Made by a program: the position numbers and the translations under genes. Below the pieces are notes generated by a model. That model had not been told where the DNA came from. It saw only the letters and a program-made list of their open reading frames with translations, and ran no database searches. 64,000 nt of DNA from Kitasatospora sp. SolWspMP-SS2h (GTDB lineage Bacteria > Actinomycetota > Actinomycetes > Streptomycetales > Streptomycetaceae): NCBI RefSeq assembly GCF_003259315.1, contig NZ_QLLT01000012.1:172679-236678 (forward strand), in the 5' to 3' direction. This document shows positions 49,321-57,580 of this stretch, piece after piece (within the stretch, counting starts at the first letter, position 1; every line of letters starts with the position of its first letter).

Positions 49321-49929
49321 ATGGCGCAGCCGCGCACCCGCCGCCCGGCGCGCCCCCGCGCAGAGGTCTACGCCGCCGCCCGCGCCGCGATCGCCGAACA
49401 CGGCCTGGCCCGGCTCACCATGGCCGGCCTCGGCGAACAGCTCGGCATGAGCGCCGGACACCTCCTCTACTACTTCGGCAGCAAGGACCAGCTCCTGCTG
49501 GAGACCCTCCGCTGGAGCGAGGCCCAGCTCGGCGAGCGCCGCGACCGCGCCCTCGCCCGCCGCGAGGACCCCGTCCTCGAACGGCTCGACCGCTACCTGG
49601 AGCTGTACCTCCCGGAGGGCCCCGGCGACCCCCGGTGGATCCTGTGGATCGAGGTGTGGAGCCGCTCCCCCGGCACGGCGGAGCTCCGCCAGGGCCAGCT
49701 CGACATCGAGACCCCCTGGCAGGACGACCTCACCGCCCTGCTCGCCGAGGGCCGCGACACCGGACTCCTCCCCGCCCCCGGCACCACCCCCGCCCGCGCG
49801 GCCCAACTGCGCGCCCTGCTCGACGGCCTCGCCGTCCCGCTCGCCATCGGCCTGCCCGCCACCACCCGCGACGGGGCCCTCGCCCAGGCCAGGTCCGCGG
49901 CGCACGCCCTGCTGGGGCTGCCCGCCTAG
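49321..49929 (+). CDS. TetR-family regulator (BetI-type C-terminal domain)
   Basis: 202 residues. HTH at about residues 15-60: VYAAARAAIAEHGLARLTMA, GLGEQLGMSAGHLLYYFGSK, DQLLLETLRW. The MSAGHLLYYFGSK recognition helix variant and DPRWILWIEVWSRSPGT segment fit the BetI-like TetR_C_6 subgroup, which often controls adjacent transport or catabolic genes. Here the neighbours are convergent or broken, so the target is not apparent. ATG 49321 with GAGGAG 5 nt upstream; the frame upstream is open but has no better start. Confidence 0.9.
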   Translation: MAQPRTRRPARPRAEVYAAARAAIAEHGLARLTMAGLGEQLGMSAGHLLYYFGSKDQLLLETLRWSEAQLGERRDRALARREDPVLERLDRYLELYLPEGPGDPRWILWIEVWSRSPGTAELRQGQLDIETPWQDDLTALLAEGRDTGLLPAPGTTPARAAQLRALLDGLAVPLAIGLPATTRDGALAQARSAAHALLGLPA

Positions 49930-50034
49930 GGCGGCTTCGGACCCCCGGCACCGGGCTGCGGTCCGGTCGCTCCGTCCAGACCGTCCGGACCGGCCGCTCC
50001 ATCTGCTCCGGCCGGTCCGTCCACTCCGGTCCGG

Positions 50035-51915
50035 CTACTCCGTCCAGACCGCGGCCGCGGTGCGGTCGTCCGCGTGGCCCTTGGCGCGGACCTGGATCTG
50101 GCGCAGGAAGTCGACGGTGCCCGGCGGGTGCGGGTGCGCCCAGTGGTTGGAGAGGAAGTGGGCGACGGCCGGCTCCTCGGCGATCGGCGCGGCCAGGCCC
50201 GGCGTGCACAGGAGCAGGATGTCGCCGGAGGTGGCCGGGACCAGGCGGAAGCGGAACGGCCGGGGCGCGGGCGGCGCGGCCGGCGGGAGCGGCGGCTGCC
50301 CGTCGGGGTGGTGCAGCAGCCGCGCGGCGTAGGCGTCGATCCAGTGTCCGGAGCGCAGCAGGTAGAGCCCGCCGGGGCCGGTGCCGAACGCGGCGCGGTG
50401 GGTCGCGGCCGGGTCCGCCGACATCAGCAGGCAGTGCAGCGAGGCGGTCTCCTCCGGCGGCAGCCCGGACGTCCCGTCGCCCTCCCCGTGCTGCGCGGCC
50501 TCGTGCGCCGCCTCGTGGGCGGCCGTCTCCGCGGCGCTGCGCAGCTGCACCACGGCCTGGAGGGCGATCCGCTGGAGGCCGTAACGCAGGCGGTCGCGGG
50601 CGCCGGCCCGCAGGTCGGCGGCGAGTTCGGCCCGGCTGCGGCCGATCGCGGCGGCCAGCTGCCGGGCCGCCTCGTCCGCCGCGACGGACCCCCACTGGGC
50701 GTTGGCCCGGCGGGCGGGCGCGGCCAGCACGGTGAGCACCAGCGCCTCCTCGCCCTCGCCGAACCGGACGGTGAGCAGGGCGTCGGTGCGCGGCTCGCCC
50801 CGGTAGCGGGCCGAGTCGCCGCGGATGGACACCGCCCGCAGCGTGGTGCCCGCGAACCGGGCCCCGTCGACGGCCGTGTCGGGCACCACCGTGGCCAGTC
50901 CCGCCGGATCGGCGGCGGGCAGGTTGGTCGGCTCGGGCGCGTACGTCGGGGGCCGCTCCCCCACGTGCGGCACCGCCGGCGCCTGCGGACGCCCCAGCCA
51001 GGGCGCGGACGCGGCCCGCTCCGGCGACGGGGGCTCCGCGACGGACGAGGGCTGCGCGACGACGGTCGGCCCGGGGCGGGGGGTGGGAGCGGGGGCAGGA
51101 GCGGGTTCCGGTGCCGGGACGGGCTCGGGCGCGGCCTGGGGGTCCGGCTCGGGCTCGGGCTTGGGCTCGGGTCGGGCGACCGGCTCCGCTACCAGCTGCG
51201 TCCCCGCTTCCGCCTCCGTTCCGGCGGCCGGCAGGTCCGTCGGGGTCGACGTCGGCGCCGGGACGGGTTCCGGCATCGGCGCCGGGGCGGGCTCGGGCGC
51301 CGGGGCGGGCTCGGGCGCCGGGGCGGGCTCGGGTGCCGGGGCGGGCTCGGGCGCGGCCTGGGGTTCCGGCTGCCGCTCGGGCGCGGGTCGCGGGGCCGGT
51401 TCCGCTGCCGGCTTCGTCCCCGCTTCCGCCTCCGTTCCGGGGGTCGGCAGGTCCGTCAGGGTCGGTGTCGGCGCGGGGGCGGCCGGTTCCTTCGAAAGGT
51501 CGGGCCAGGCGGCCTCGGCCCAACTGCGCGGCGGCGGACCGGGCTGCGCCTCGACCGCCGTCTCCGCCGCCTCCCCGGCCGCACGCTCCGGCGCCTGGGC
51601 CGGTGCCTGGGCCGGTGCCTGCGCCCGTGCCGGGACCTGCGCCTGCGCCTGCGCCTGCGCCTGCGCCTGCGCCTGCGCGGATGTCGGGGACGGTGCAGGT
51701 TCCGGCTCCCGCACCGGTCCCCCGGCCGAGGCGTCCTCCTCCGGGCGGCGTTGCGGGGCGATCAGTCCGGCGGCGGTGGTGAACCAGTCGTCGACGGTAC
51801 CGGTGCCGGCGTCCGCGGCGGGGGTGTCGGGGAGGGTGCCGGCGGGGCCCGCGTAGACGGTGTGCCACCAGGCGTCGTCGGGACGGGGCTGCCGGGGCGG
51901 GCCCTGCTCGTTCAA
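50035..51915 (-). CDS. proline/alanine-rich protein with C-terminal PP2C-like domain
   Basis: 626 residues. N-terminal 25-residue conserved segment (DDAWWHTVYAG), then about 300 residues of low-complexity sequence: a run of seven or more QA dipeptides and long APAPEP repeats. From about residue 345 a folded domain begins (TTLRAVSIRGDSARYRGEPR, TDALLTVRFGEGEEALVLTV) with helices and a GDILLLCTPG element like the PP2C phosphatase fold. The metal-binding aspartates are not all visible, so it may be inactive. TTG start at 51915 with AGGAG 7 nt upstream. Possibly signalling; no kinase partner nearby. Confidence 0.7.
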   Translation of the reverse strand: MNEQGPPRQPRPDDAWWHTVYAGPAGTLPDTPAADAGTGTVDDWFTTAAGLIAPQRRPEEDASAGGPVREPEPAPSPTSAQAQAQAQAQAQAQVPARAQAPAQAPAQAPERAAGEAAETAVEAQPGPPPRSWAEAAWPDLSKEPAAPAPTPTLTDLPTPGTEAEAGTKPAAEPAPRPAPERQPEPQAAPEPAPAPEPAPAPEPAPAPEPAPAPMPEPVPAPTSTPTDLPAAGTEAEAGTQLVAEPVARPEPKPEPEPDPQAAPEPVPAPEPAPAPAPTPRPGPTVVAQPSSVAEPPSPERAASAPWLGRPQAPAVPHVGERPPTYAPEPTNLPAADPAGLATVVPDTAVDGARFAGTTLRAVSIRGDSARYRGEPRTDALLTVRFGEGEEALVLTVLAAPARRANAQWGSVAADEAARQLAAAIGRSRAELAADLRAGARDRLRYGLQRIALQAVVQLRSAAETAAHEAAHEAAQHGEGDGTSGLPPEETASLHCLLMSADPAATHRAAFGTGPGGLYLLRSGHWIDAYAARLLHHPDGQPPLPPAAPPAPRPFRFRLVPATSGDILLLCTPGLAAPIAEEPAVAHFLSNHWAHPHPPGTVDFLRQIQVRAKGHADDRTAAAVWTE

Positions 51916-52157
51916 CTGACCGCTCCTGATCCGTGAGGGGGGCCGGACGTCAGGCCATTCTCGCGAAGTGCGACGACGGTGTCCGGGATTCGGAAGATCG
52001 CGCGGACGTCCGGGTAGGGGTTCCGGCCACAGGTGGCGCGGGTGGGCGGGGTACCGGGGCGGGTGGGCCCCAGCAGGGCCTTCGGGGGCGGGGCCGTGGG
52101 GCGTTCGGCCGGAAAATGAGAGCCCAAGGGGGGCATCACTTCACCCGATCGGCTGAT

Positions 52158-52163
52158 TAATAT
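52158..52163 (+). promoter_or_regulatory. -10 hexamer, leaderless transcript
   Basis: TAATAT, a near-consensus -10 in an otherwise GC-rich region, ends 6 nt before ATG 52170. No Shine-Dalgarno. Confidence 0.6.
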
Positions 52164-52169
52164 GTGCGC

Positions 52170-52730
52170 ATGACCGCGCCAGGATCTCGTACCCGCCCCG
52201 GAGGAGCCGCATGCGCGGTGCTCCGTCCGGCGGCGGTGCTGTGGTCCCTGCTGCTGGCCGCGCTGCTCGCGCTGCTGCCGTGCGCGGCGACCGCCGCGAC
52301 CGCGCGGCCGCTGAGTTCCCCGTCGGCCGGGCCGGAGGCGCACGGCGCGTCCGCGCGGCCGGGGGCGGTGCCCGTCGCGGGCCCGTCCGCCGGGGCGGTC
52401 CGGACGGCGGCCACGGCGGTGTCGCACCACCTTCCGCCCGCGCCGGACCCGGCGGAGACGGCGGCAGCGGAGACGGCGGCGGAGGCCCCCGGGGCGACGT
52501 TCATCCTGTGCACCGCGGAGAACCCGGGCCCGGTGCCCGGTCACGGCTGTTCCAGCCACCCCTTCTGCGGTCCGGAGTCGCACCTGCCGAACGCGCCGCC
52601 GGAGCCCGGCACGGCCGTCCGGCCCCGGCTGGTCGCCCCGCCGGTGACGCCCGCCGCCTCGGCCGACGGCACGCCGACGGGGGCGCACCACGCACCCGAC
52701 CTGCACGCCCTGCAGGTTCACCGGTCCTGA
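52170..52730 (+). CDS. secreted hypothetical protein
   Basis: 186 residues. Signal peptide VLRPAAVLWSLLLAALLALL followed by an AxA-type site (TAATA) near residue 44. The mature part is Ala/Pro-rich with one compact segment, FILCTAENPGPVPGHGCSSH and PFCGPESHLPN, containing three Cys. It ends LHALQVHRS, a tail I recognise from other Streptomyces secreted proteins. Leaderless. It lies 113 bp upstream of the DUF3105-DUF305 pair; shared operon not certain. Confidence 0.65.
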   Translation: MTAPGSRTRPGGAACAVLRPAAVLWSLLLAALLALLPCAATAATARPLSSPSAGPEAHGASARPGAVPVAGPSAGAVRTAATAVSHHLPPAPDPAETAAAETAAEAPGATFILCTAENPGPVPGHGCSSHPFCGPESHLPNAPPEPGTAVRPRLVAPPVTPAASADGTPTGAHHAPDLHALQVHRS

Positions 52731-52843
52731 GCGGAACCCACCGCCGACCGCCGCCCCGCCGCGCGGGGGAGGTCGGCGGCTCCGCTGCCCCCACCCCACC
52801 GCAGACCGCCGTGCTCGCCACGGCGGGGACAAGGAAGACACCC

Positions 52844-53575
52844 ATGGGTTCCGCCTCGAAGCAGTCCAACCCCACCGGCAAGCAGCCCAAGCCGGGCAGC
52901 AAGTCCGCCCAGCAGGCCGACCGCCGGGCCCGGATCGCCGAGCTGCGCGCCGTCGAGCAGCGCCGCGAGCGCCGCAACAAGCTCCTCACCATCGGCATCT
53001 CGTCCGCCCTGGTGCTCGCCATGATCGGCGGCGGCACCTGGCTGGCGCTGGACGCCAAGGACAAGAACGACAAGAAGAAGGCCGCCGCCGCGGCCGCCGC
53101 CGACGCCGCGCAGAAGGCCAAGGACGACGCCGCGAAGGCCGACATCCCGGGCCTCCAGACCTTCGGCAAGTTCACCCAGAACCACGTCCAGACCGAGGTG
53201 AAGTACCCGCAGACCCCGCCGGTCGGCGGCGACCACAACCCGGTCTGGCAGACCTGCATGGGCAACGTCTACGACAAGCCGGTCAAGAACGAGAACGCGG
53301 TGCACTCGCTGGAGCACGGCGCGGTCTGGGTCACCTACAACGGCAAGGCCACCGCCGAGGACATCAAGGCGCTCAGCGACAAGGTCAAGGCCACCCCGTA
53401 CAGCCTGATGAGCCCGTACCCGGACGAGCAGGGCACCATCACGCTGACCGCGTGGAGCAACCAGCTGATCGTGGACTCCGCCAGCGACCCGCGGATCGAC
53501 ACCTTCTTCGCCAAGTTCGTGCAGGGCCCGCAGACCCTGGAGCAGGGCGCCAGCTGCAGCTCGGGGGCGATGTGA
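52844..53575 (+). CDS. DUF3105 membrane-anchored protein
   Basis: 243 residues. Basic cytoplasmic N-terminus, one transmembrane helix (LLTIGISSALVLAMIGGGTW), a very charged Lys/Ala segment, then the extracytoplasmic DUF3105 domain. Landmarks: YPQTPPVGGDHNPVWQTCMG, NENAVHSLEHGAVWVTYNG and the closing QGASCSSGAM. Conserved His residues in GGDH and LEHG suggest metal binding (inference). ATG 52844 with AAGGA upstream; the end overlaps the DUF305 start by GTGA, so the two are coupled. Confidence 0.9.
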   Translation: MGSASKQSNPTGKQPKPGSKSAQQADRRARIAELRAVEQRRERRNKLLTIGISSALVLAMIGGGTWLALDAKDKNDKKKAAAAAAADAAQKAKDDAAKADIPGLQTFGKFTQNHVQTEVKYPQTPPVGGDHNPVWQTCMGNVYDKPVKNENAVHSLEHGAVWVTYNGKATAEDIKALSDKVKATPYSLMSPYPDEQGTITLTAWSNQLIVDSASDPRIDTFFAKFVQGPQTLEQGASCSSGAM

Positions 53576-54330
53576 CCGCCGCCCGCACCGGCGAGGGGCC
53601 GGAACCGGACGACGACGAGGCGTACGAGGCACCCGAGGCGTCCGCCGGGTACGAGTACGGGCCGCAGCGGCCGGCCGCCCGTCGCGGCCGGCGGGCGTTC
53701 TGGTGGCCCGCCGCGCTGGCCGCCGTGGTCGCGCTGGGGCTCGGCGTCCCGGCGCTGGTCTCCGGCAGCACCCCGGCGTCCGGCAGTTCGGCGACCGCCT
53801 CGACGGCCCCGGCCGCGCCGGGCACCGACTCGGCGGAGGCCGGGTTCGCCCGCGACATGGCGATGCACCACCAGCAGGCCATCGACATGTCGTTCATCGT
53901 CCGGGACCGCACCCAGGACGAGGCGGTGCGCGGCCTCGCGTTCGACATCATCAACACCCAGGCCAACCAGCGCGGCATGCTGATGGGCTTCCTCGACCAG
54001 TGGGGCCTCTCGCAGAACAGCAACGCCAAGCCGATGACCTGGATGGGGCACACCTACGAGGCGCACGACGGCTCGCTGATGCCCGGCATGGCGACCAACA
54101 CCGAACTGGACAAGCTCCGTTCGCTCAGCGGCCGGGACGCCGAGGTGTTCTACCTGCAGCTGATGATCAAGCACCACCGGGCGGGCGCGGAGATGGCCCA
54201 GGCGTACGTGGACGCGGGGACCAACGCCCCGGAGAAGCGACTCGCCCAGGGCATGGTCGACGCGCAGCACGCCGAGATCCAGCTGATGACCGACATGCTC
54301 ACCGAGCGCGGCGCCCAGCCCGCTCCCTGA
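53572..54330 (+). CDS. DUF305 membrane-anchored protein
   Basis: 252 residues. Acidic N-terminus, transmembrane helix (FWWPAALAAVVALGLGVPAL), Ser/Thr/Ala linker, then a ferritin-like four-helix DUF305 domain with paired His motifs ARDMAMHHQQAIDMS and YLQLMIKHHRAGAEMAQAYV, and DAQHAEIQLMTDML at the end. The His and Met pattern suggests metal (copper or iron) binding outside the membrane, an inference from family. Translation coupled to DUF3105. A 16-bp hairpin 60 bp downstream ends the operon. Confidence 0.92.
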   Translation: MTAARTGEGPEPDDDEAYEAPEASAGYEYGPQRPAARRGRRAFWWPAALAAVVALGLGVPALVSGSTPASGSSATASTAPAAPGTDSAEAGFARDMAMHHQQAIDMSFIVRDRTQDEAVRGLAFDIINTQANQRGMLMGFLDQWGLSQNSNAKPMTWMGHTYEAHDGSLMPGMATNTELDKLRSLSGRDAEVFYLQLMIKHHRAGAEMAQAYVDAGTNAPEKRLAQGMVDAQHAEIQLMTDMLTERGAQPAP

Positions 54331-54390
54331 CGCCACGACGTGACGCCACCGCAGCGCGGCGCACCGCGTCAACGCCACCACGCCGCGCCG

Positions 54391-54425
54391 GAGGGCGCCG
54401 CCCGGGATTCCCGGGCGGCGCCCTC
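54391..54425 (+). terminator. 16-bp perfect hairpin after the DUF305 gene
   Basis: Arms 54391-54406 and 54410-54425 around a 3-nt loop (ATT). Confidence 0.85.
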
Positions 54426-54736
54426 AGGCGTTCTCCCCGCCACCCCTCGATCTCGTTGCCCTTCACCCCCCCTTCCCCCCCCTCGCCCCTCCCCTCCCCT
54501 TCCCGCTCAGTCCCGCTCAGTCCTGGCAGAGTCGGACCGCCAGCGCGGCGACCGCCGCGAGCAGCGGCAGGACGATCCGGCCGCCCGCCGCCGTCCCGGC
54601 CCGGTGGACGGCCAGGACATCGCCACCTTGCCGCCCCTCCCCCTTCCCCTGCACCGCCTCCGTTCCCTCCCTGGTCAGGGCACTGTTCCGGCCGGTCGAC
54701 GGGTGGACTCCCGCCGGCGCGCGGGTGGCCGGACGC
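54426..54736. other. spacer with long pyrimidine tract
   Basis: No gene. 54461-54504 is almost pure C/T apart from one A and one G, and TCCCGCTCAG occurs twice at 10-bp step (54501-54520). Confidence 0.5.
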
Positions 54737-54742
54737 TACGCT
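54737..54742 (+). promoter_or_regulatory. -10 hexamer, leaderless MarR transcript
   Basis: TACGCT ends 7 nt before ATG 54750; no Shine-Dalgarno. Confidence 0.45.
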
Positions 54743-54749
54743 GTCCGCC

Positions 54750-55256
54750 ATGTCCTCGCAGCCCCAGCCCGTCCCGCAGCCGCCCGGACCCGTGGACGCG
54801 GGCGCCGACGCGCTCGCCGGGGCCCAGCAGCTCACCGACGTGATCACCCGCCTGCGCCGGGCACTGCGGAGCTCGATCAGATCCGAGTTCCCCTGGGAGG
54901 CGCTGCCGATGGCCCAGGTCGAACTCCTCCAGACCCTCGCCGCCTCCCCCCTGCGGGTCGGCGAACTGGCGGCCCGCCAACGCCTCGCCCCGAACACCGT
55001 CAGCGGCCTCGTCTCCAAGCTCCTGGAGGCCGGCCTGGTCGACCGCCAACCCGACCCGGGCGACCGCCGCACCGCCCGGATCGCCCTCACCGAAGCCGGC
55101 CACCAGCAACTGCGCGACTGGCAGAGCGCCCACGAACGCCGCCTCGCCACCGCCCTCGAAAGCCTCGCCCCCACCGACCGCGAAGCCGTCATGCGCGCCC
55201 TCCCCGGCCTCGACCGCCTCGCCCACTCCCTCGCGGGCACCGACCCGGCGCGGTGA
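54750..55256 (+). CDS. MarR-family transcriptional regulator
   Basis: 168 residues. N-terminal dimer helix (AQQLTDVITRLRRALRSSIR), winged helix with PLRVGELAARQRLAPNTVSG, LVSKLLEAGLVDRQPDPGDR and the wing DRRTARIALTEAGHQQL, a complete MarR pattern. The C-terminal helices close the dimer interface. Starts at ATG 54750 with a leaderless -10. No adjacent transporter or enzyme suggests its target; convergent with the DNA-repair pair. Confidence 0.9.
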   Translation: MSSQPQPVPQPPGPVDAGADALAGAQQLTDVITRLRRALRSSIRSEFPWEALPMAQVELLQTLAASPLRVGELAARQRLAPNTVSGLVSKLLEAGLVDRQPDPGDRRTARIALTEAGHQQLRDWQSAHERRLATALESLAPTDREAVMRALPGLDRLAHSLAGTDPAR

Positions 55257-55367
55257 GGCCCGGCTCGGCGACCCGGCGCGGCGACACCGCCGCGCACGAG
55301 GCGTACCGGCGGCTCGCCGCCCCGGCCGGGCCGAACGGCACCGAGGTGGACGAGGGGTGACGGAGGG

Positions 55368-55940
55368 TCAGAACAGCCGGTCGCCGCTCTCGTGGGCCAG
55401 TAGCCAGCGCTTGGCGTCGATGCCCGCGGCGAAGCCGGTGAGGCTGCCGTTGGCGCCCATCACGCGGTGGCAGGGGCGGACGATCAGCAGCGGGTTGGCA
55501 CCGACCGCGCCGCCGACGGCGCGCACCGCGCGCGGGGACTGGCCCGCGACGTCGGCGAGTTGGCCGTAGGTGAGGGTGGTGCCGTACGGGATGTCGTTCA
55601 GGGCGTCCCAGATCCGCTGCCGGAAGGGGGTGCCGACGGGGGCCAGCGGCAGGTCGAAGGAGGTGCGCGCGCCGGCGAAGTAGGCGGTGAGCTGGTCGAC
55701 GGCCGGGGCGAGGGCGTCGGCGTCGGGCCGCCAGTGGGCGGCGGGTGCGGCGAGCGCGCCCTTCTGGCCGGGGGCGGTGACGGTGGACAGCGCGCAGCCG
55801 CCGTCGGGGCCGAGGACGCCGCTGAGCAGCAGGGTCCCGAGCGGGCTCTCCATGGTGGTGAACACGGTGGCGGGCGCGGGGGTGAGAGCGGGCGCGGGCG
55901 CGGGGGCGGGGGCGGGTACGGCGGTGGGTTCGGTGGTCAT
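55368..55940 (-). CDS. ogt: methylated-DNA-[protein]-cysteine S-methyltransferase
   Basis: 190 residues. The Ada/Ogt C-terminal methyltransferase fold with active-site Cys157 in IVRPCHRVMGANGSLTGFAA. TPFRQRIWDALNDIPYGTTL, TYGQLADVAGQSPRAVRAVG and VGANPLL form the DNA-binding helix-turn-helix. It transfers the alkyl group from O6-alkylguanine to itself and is used once. A Pro/Ala repeat occupies residues 8-25. ATG 55940 overlaps the upstream AlkA-Ada stop by ATGA, so the two are translated together. Confidence 0.95.
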   Translation of the reverse strand: MTTEPTAVPAPAPAPAPALTPAPATVFTTMESPLGTLLLSGVLGPDGGCALSTVTAPGQKGALAAPAAHWRPDADALAPAVDQLTAYFAGARTSFDLPLAPVGTPFRQRIWDALNDIPYGTTLTYGQLADVAGQSPRAVRAVGGAVGANPLLIVRPCHRVMGANGSLTGFAAGIDAKRWLLAHESGDRLF

Positions 55941-57481
55941 GACTGGTCCTCGGGGGTCTCGCGGGTCGCGCGGGTACGGGGGTTGGCGGCGTGGCGTTCG
56001 GCCGCGGCCGACCACAGGTGGTGCAGGGCGTAGGAGCGCCAGGGCGCCCAGCGGGCGGAGCGTTCGGCGGCGGCGCGCGGGTCGCCCGCCGCGTCGAGGG
56101 CGCGCAGGCCGTCGCGGACGCCGATGTCGGTGGGGAGGAACACGTCCGGGTCGGCGAGGGCGCGCATCCGCAGGTAGCCGACCGTCCACGGGCCGATGCC
56201 GGGCAGCGCGAGCAGTTCGGCGGCGGCCTGCTCGCGGTCGACGCCCGGGTCGAGCCGGACCGTGCCGTCGGCGAGCGCCGCGCACAGGCCGAGCAGGGCC
56301 CGGCGCCGGGCGGCCGGCATCGCCAGGTGCTCCGGGTCGGCGGCGGCCAGCGCCGCGGCGGTCGGGAACAGCAGGCGCAGCCCGCCGTCGGCGGTCGGCA
56401 GCGGGGTGCCGTACCGCTCGGCGAGCCGCCCGGCCAGGGTGCGGGCGGCGGCCACCGTGACCTGCTGGCCGAGCACGGCCCGGACGGCGAGCTCGTGCGG
56501 GTCGACGTGGCCGGGCGAGCGCAGCCCGGGCCGGGCGGCGGCCAGCGGGGCCAGCAGCGGGTCGGCGGCGAGCCGGGTGTCCACCGCCTCCGGGTCGGCG
56601 TCCAGGTCGAACAGGGCGCGCAGCCGGTGCACGGCCGTGGTCAGGTCGCGCAGGTCGGTGAGGGTCAGCCGGCAGTCCAGCCAGCCCCGGTCCGGCCGGT
56701 CGCCGGGGGCGAGCCCGTCCACCTCGGCCAGGCCGTGCCCGTACGGGAGGGCCAGGGTGCGCCGGTAGCTGCGGGTGCCGGGGCGCGGGCCCGGGACGAC
56801 CTCCTCGACGCCCGGGACGGCCCGCAGGCCGAGGAAGTCGAGCAGGTGGCCGGTGTCGATCGCGCCCCGGTAGGCCAGCCGCAGGCCGAGCGTGCCGCCC
56901 GCGGCCGGGGTGCGGCGGTGGCCGCCGTGCTCGGTGCGCAGCGTGGACGGGGTGCGGTCGTACACCTCGCGGATGGTGTCGTTGAACTGCCGGACGGAGG
57001 CGAACCCGGCCGCGAACGCCACGTCGGTGACCGGCAGTTCGGTGGTCTGCAGGAGGAGGCGGGCGGTCTGCGCGCGCTGCGCCCGGGCCAGCGCGAGCGG
57101 GCCCGCGCCGAGCTCGGCGGTCAGCTGCCGCTGGAGCTGCCGGGAGCTGTAGCCGAGCCGGGACGCCAGCCCGGCGACGCCCTCCCGGTCGACCACGCCG
57201 TCCCCGATCAGCCGCACGGCGCGGCCGACCAGGTCGGCCCGGTGGTTCCACTCGGGCGAGCCGGGCACCGAGTCCGGCCGGCAGCGCCGGCAGGCCCGGT
57301 AGCCCGCGCCCTGGGCGGCGGCCGCGGTCGGGTAGAAGGTGCAGTTGGTGCGCTTGGGGGTGGTGGCCGGGCAGCTCGGACGGCAGTAGATGCCGGTGGT
57401 CCGTACCGCCGTGAAGAACACTCCGTCGAAGCGGGCGTCCCGGCTGTCCACGGCCCGGTACCTGGTCTCGTCGTCGATCAC
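55937..57481 (-). CDS. alkA: Ada-AraC-AlkA fusion: adaptive-response activator and DNA-3-methyladenine glycosylase
   Basis: About 514 residues, three modules. Ada N-domain with zinc/phosphotriester site Cys33, 37, 64, 67 (GIYCRPSCPAT, YRACRRCRPD); AraC helix-turn-helix region (about 75-185: GLASRLGYSSRQLQRQLTAE, VAFAAGFASVRQFNDTIREV); AlkA glycosylase (about 195-505) with a helix-hairpin-helix LLALPGIGPWTVGYLRMRAL and catalytic Asp in DVFLPTDIGVRDGL. It senses methylphosphotriesters and excises alkylated purines. GTG 57481 matches the family start (IDDETRYRAV); ATG 57532 and GTG 57535 are in frame. Confidence 0.95.
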   Translation of the reverse strand: MIDDETRYRAVDSRDARFDGVFFTAVRTTGIYCRPSCPATTPKRTNCTFYPTAAAAQGAGYRACRRCRPDSVPGSPEWNHRADLVGRAVRLIGDGVVDREGVAGLASRLGYSSRQLQRQLTAELGAGPLALARAQRAQTARLLLQTTELPVTDVAFAAGFASVRQFNDTIREVYDRTPSTLRTEHGGHRRTPAAGGTLGLRLAYRGAIDTGHLLDFLGLRAVPGVEEVVPGPRPGTRSYRRTLALPYGHGLAEVDGLAPGDRPDRGWLDCRLTLTDLRDLTTAVHRLRALFDLDADPEAVDTRLAADPLLAPLAAARPGLRSPGHVDPHELAVRAVLGQQVTVAAARTLAGRLAERYGTPLPTADGGLRLLFPTAAALAAADPEHLAMPAARRRALLGLCAALADGTVRLDPGVDREQAAAELLALPGIGPWTVGYLRMRALADPDVFLPTDIGVRDGLRALDAAGDPRAAAERSARWAPWRSYALHHLWSAAAERHAANPRTRATRETPEDQS

Positions 57482-57580
57482 GCCTTCCAGTCTGCGCGAT
57501 CGCCGGAGCGCCGACTGGCGGGAATCGGACATCACCGTGGGCGGCCCCGGGCGGTGCGCCCGGGGCCGGGGCCGGGGCCG

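Noticed and set aside
51290..51680. Repeat arrays in the PP2C-like gene
   Set aside because: They encode QA and APAPEP dipeptide runs in frame, so they are protein low complexity, not a DNA element.
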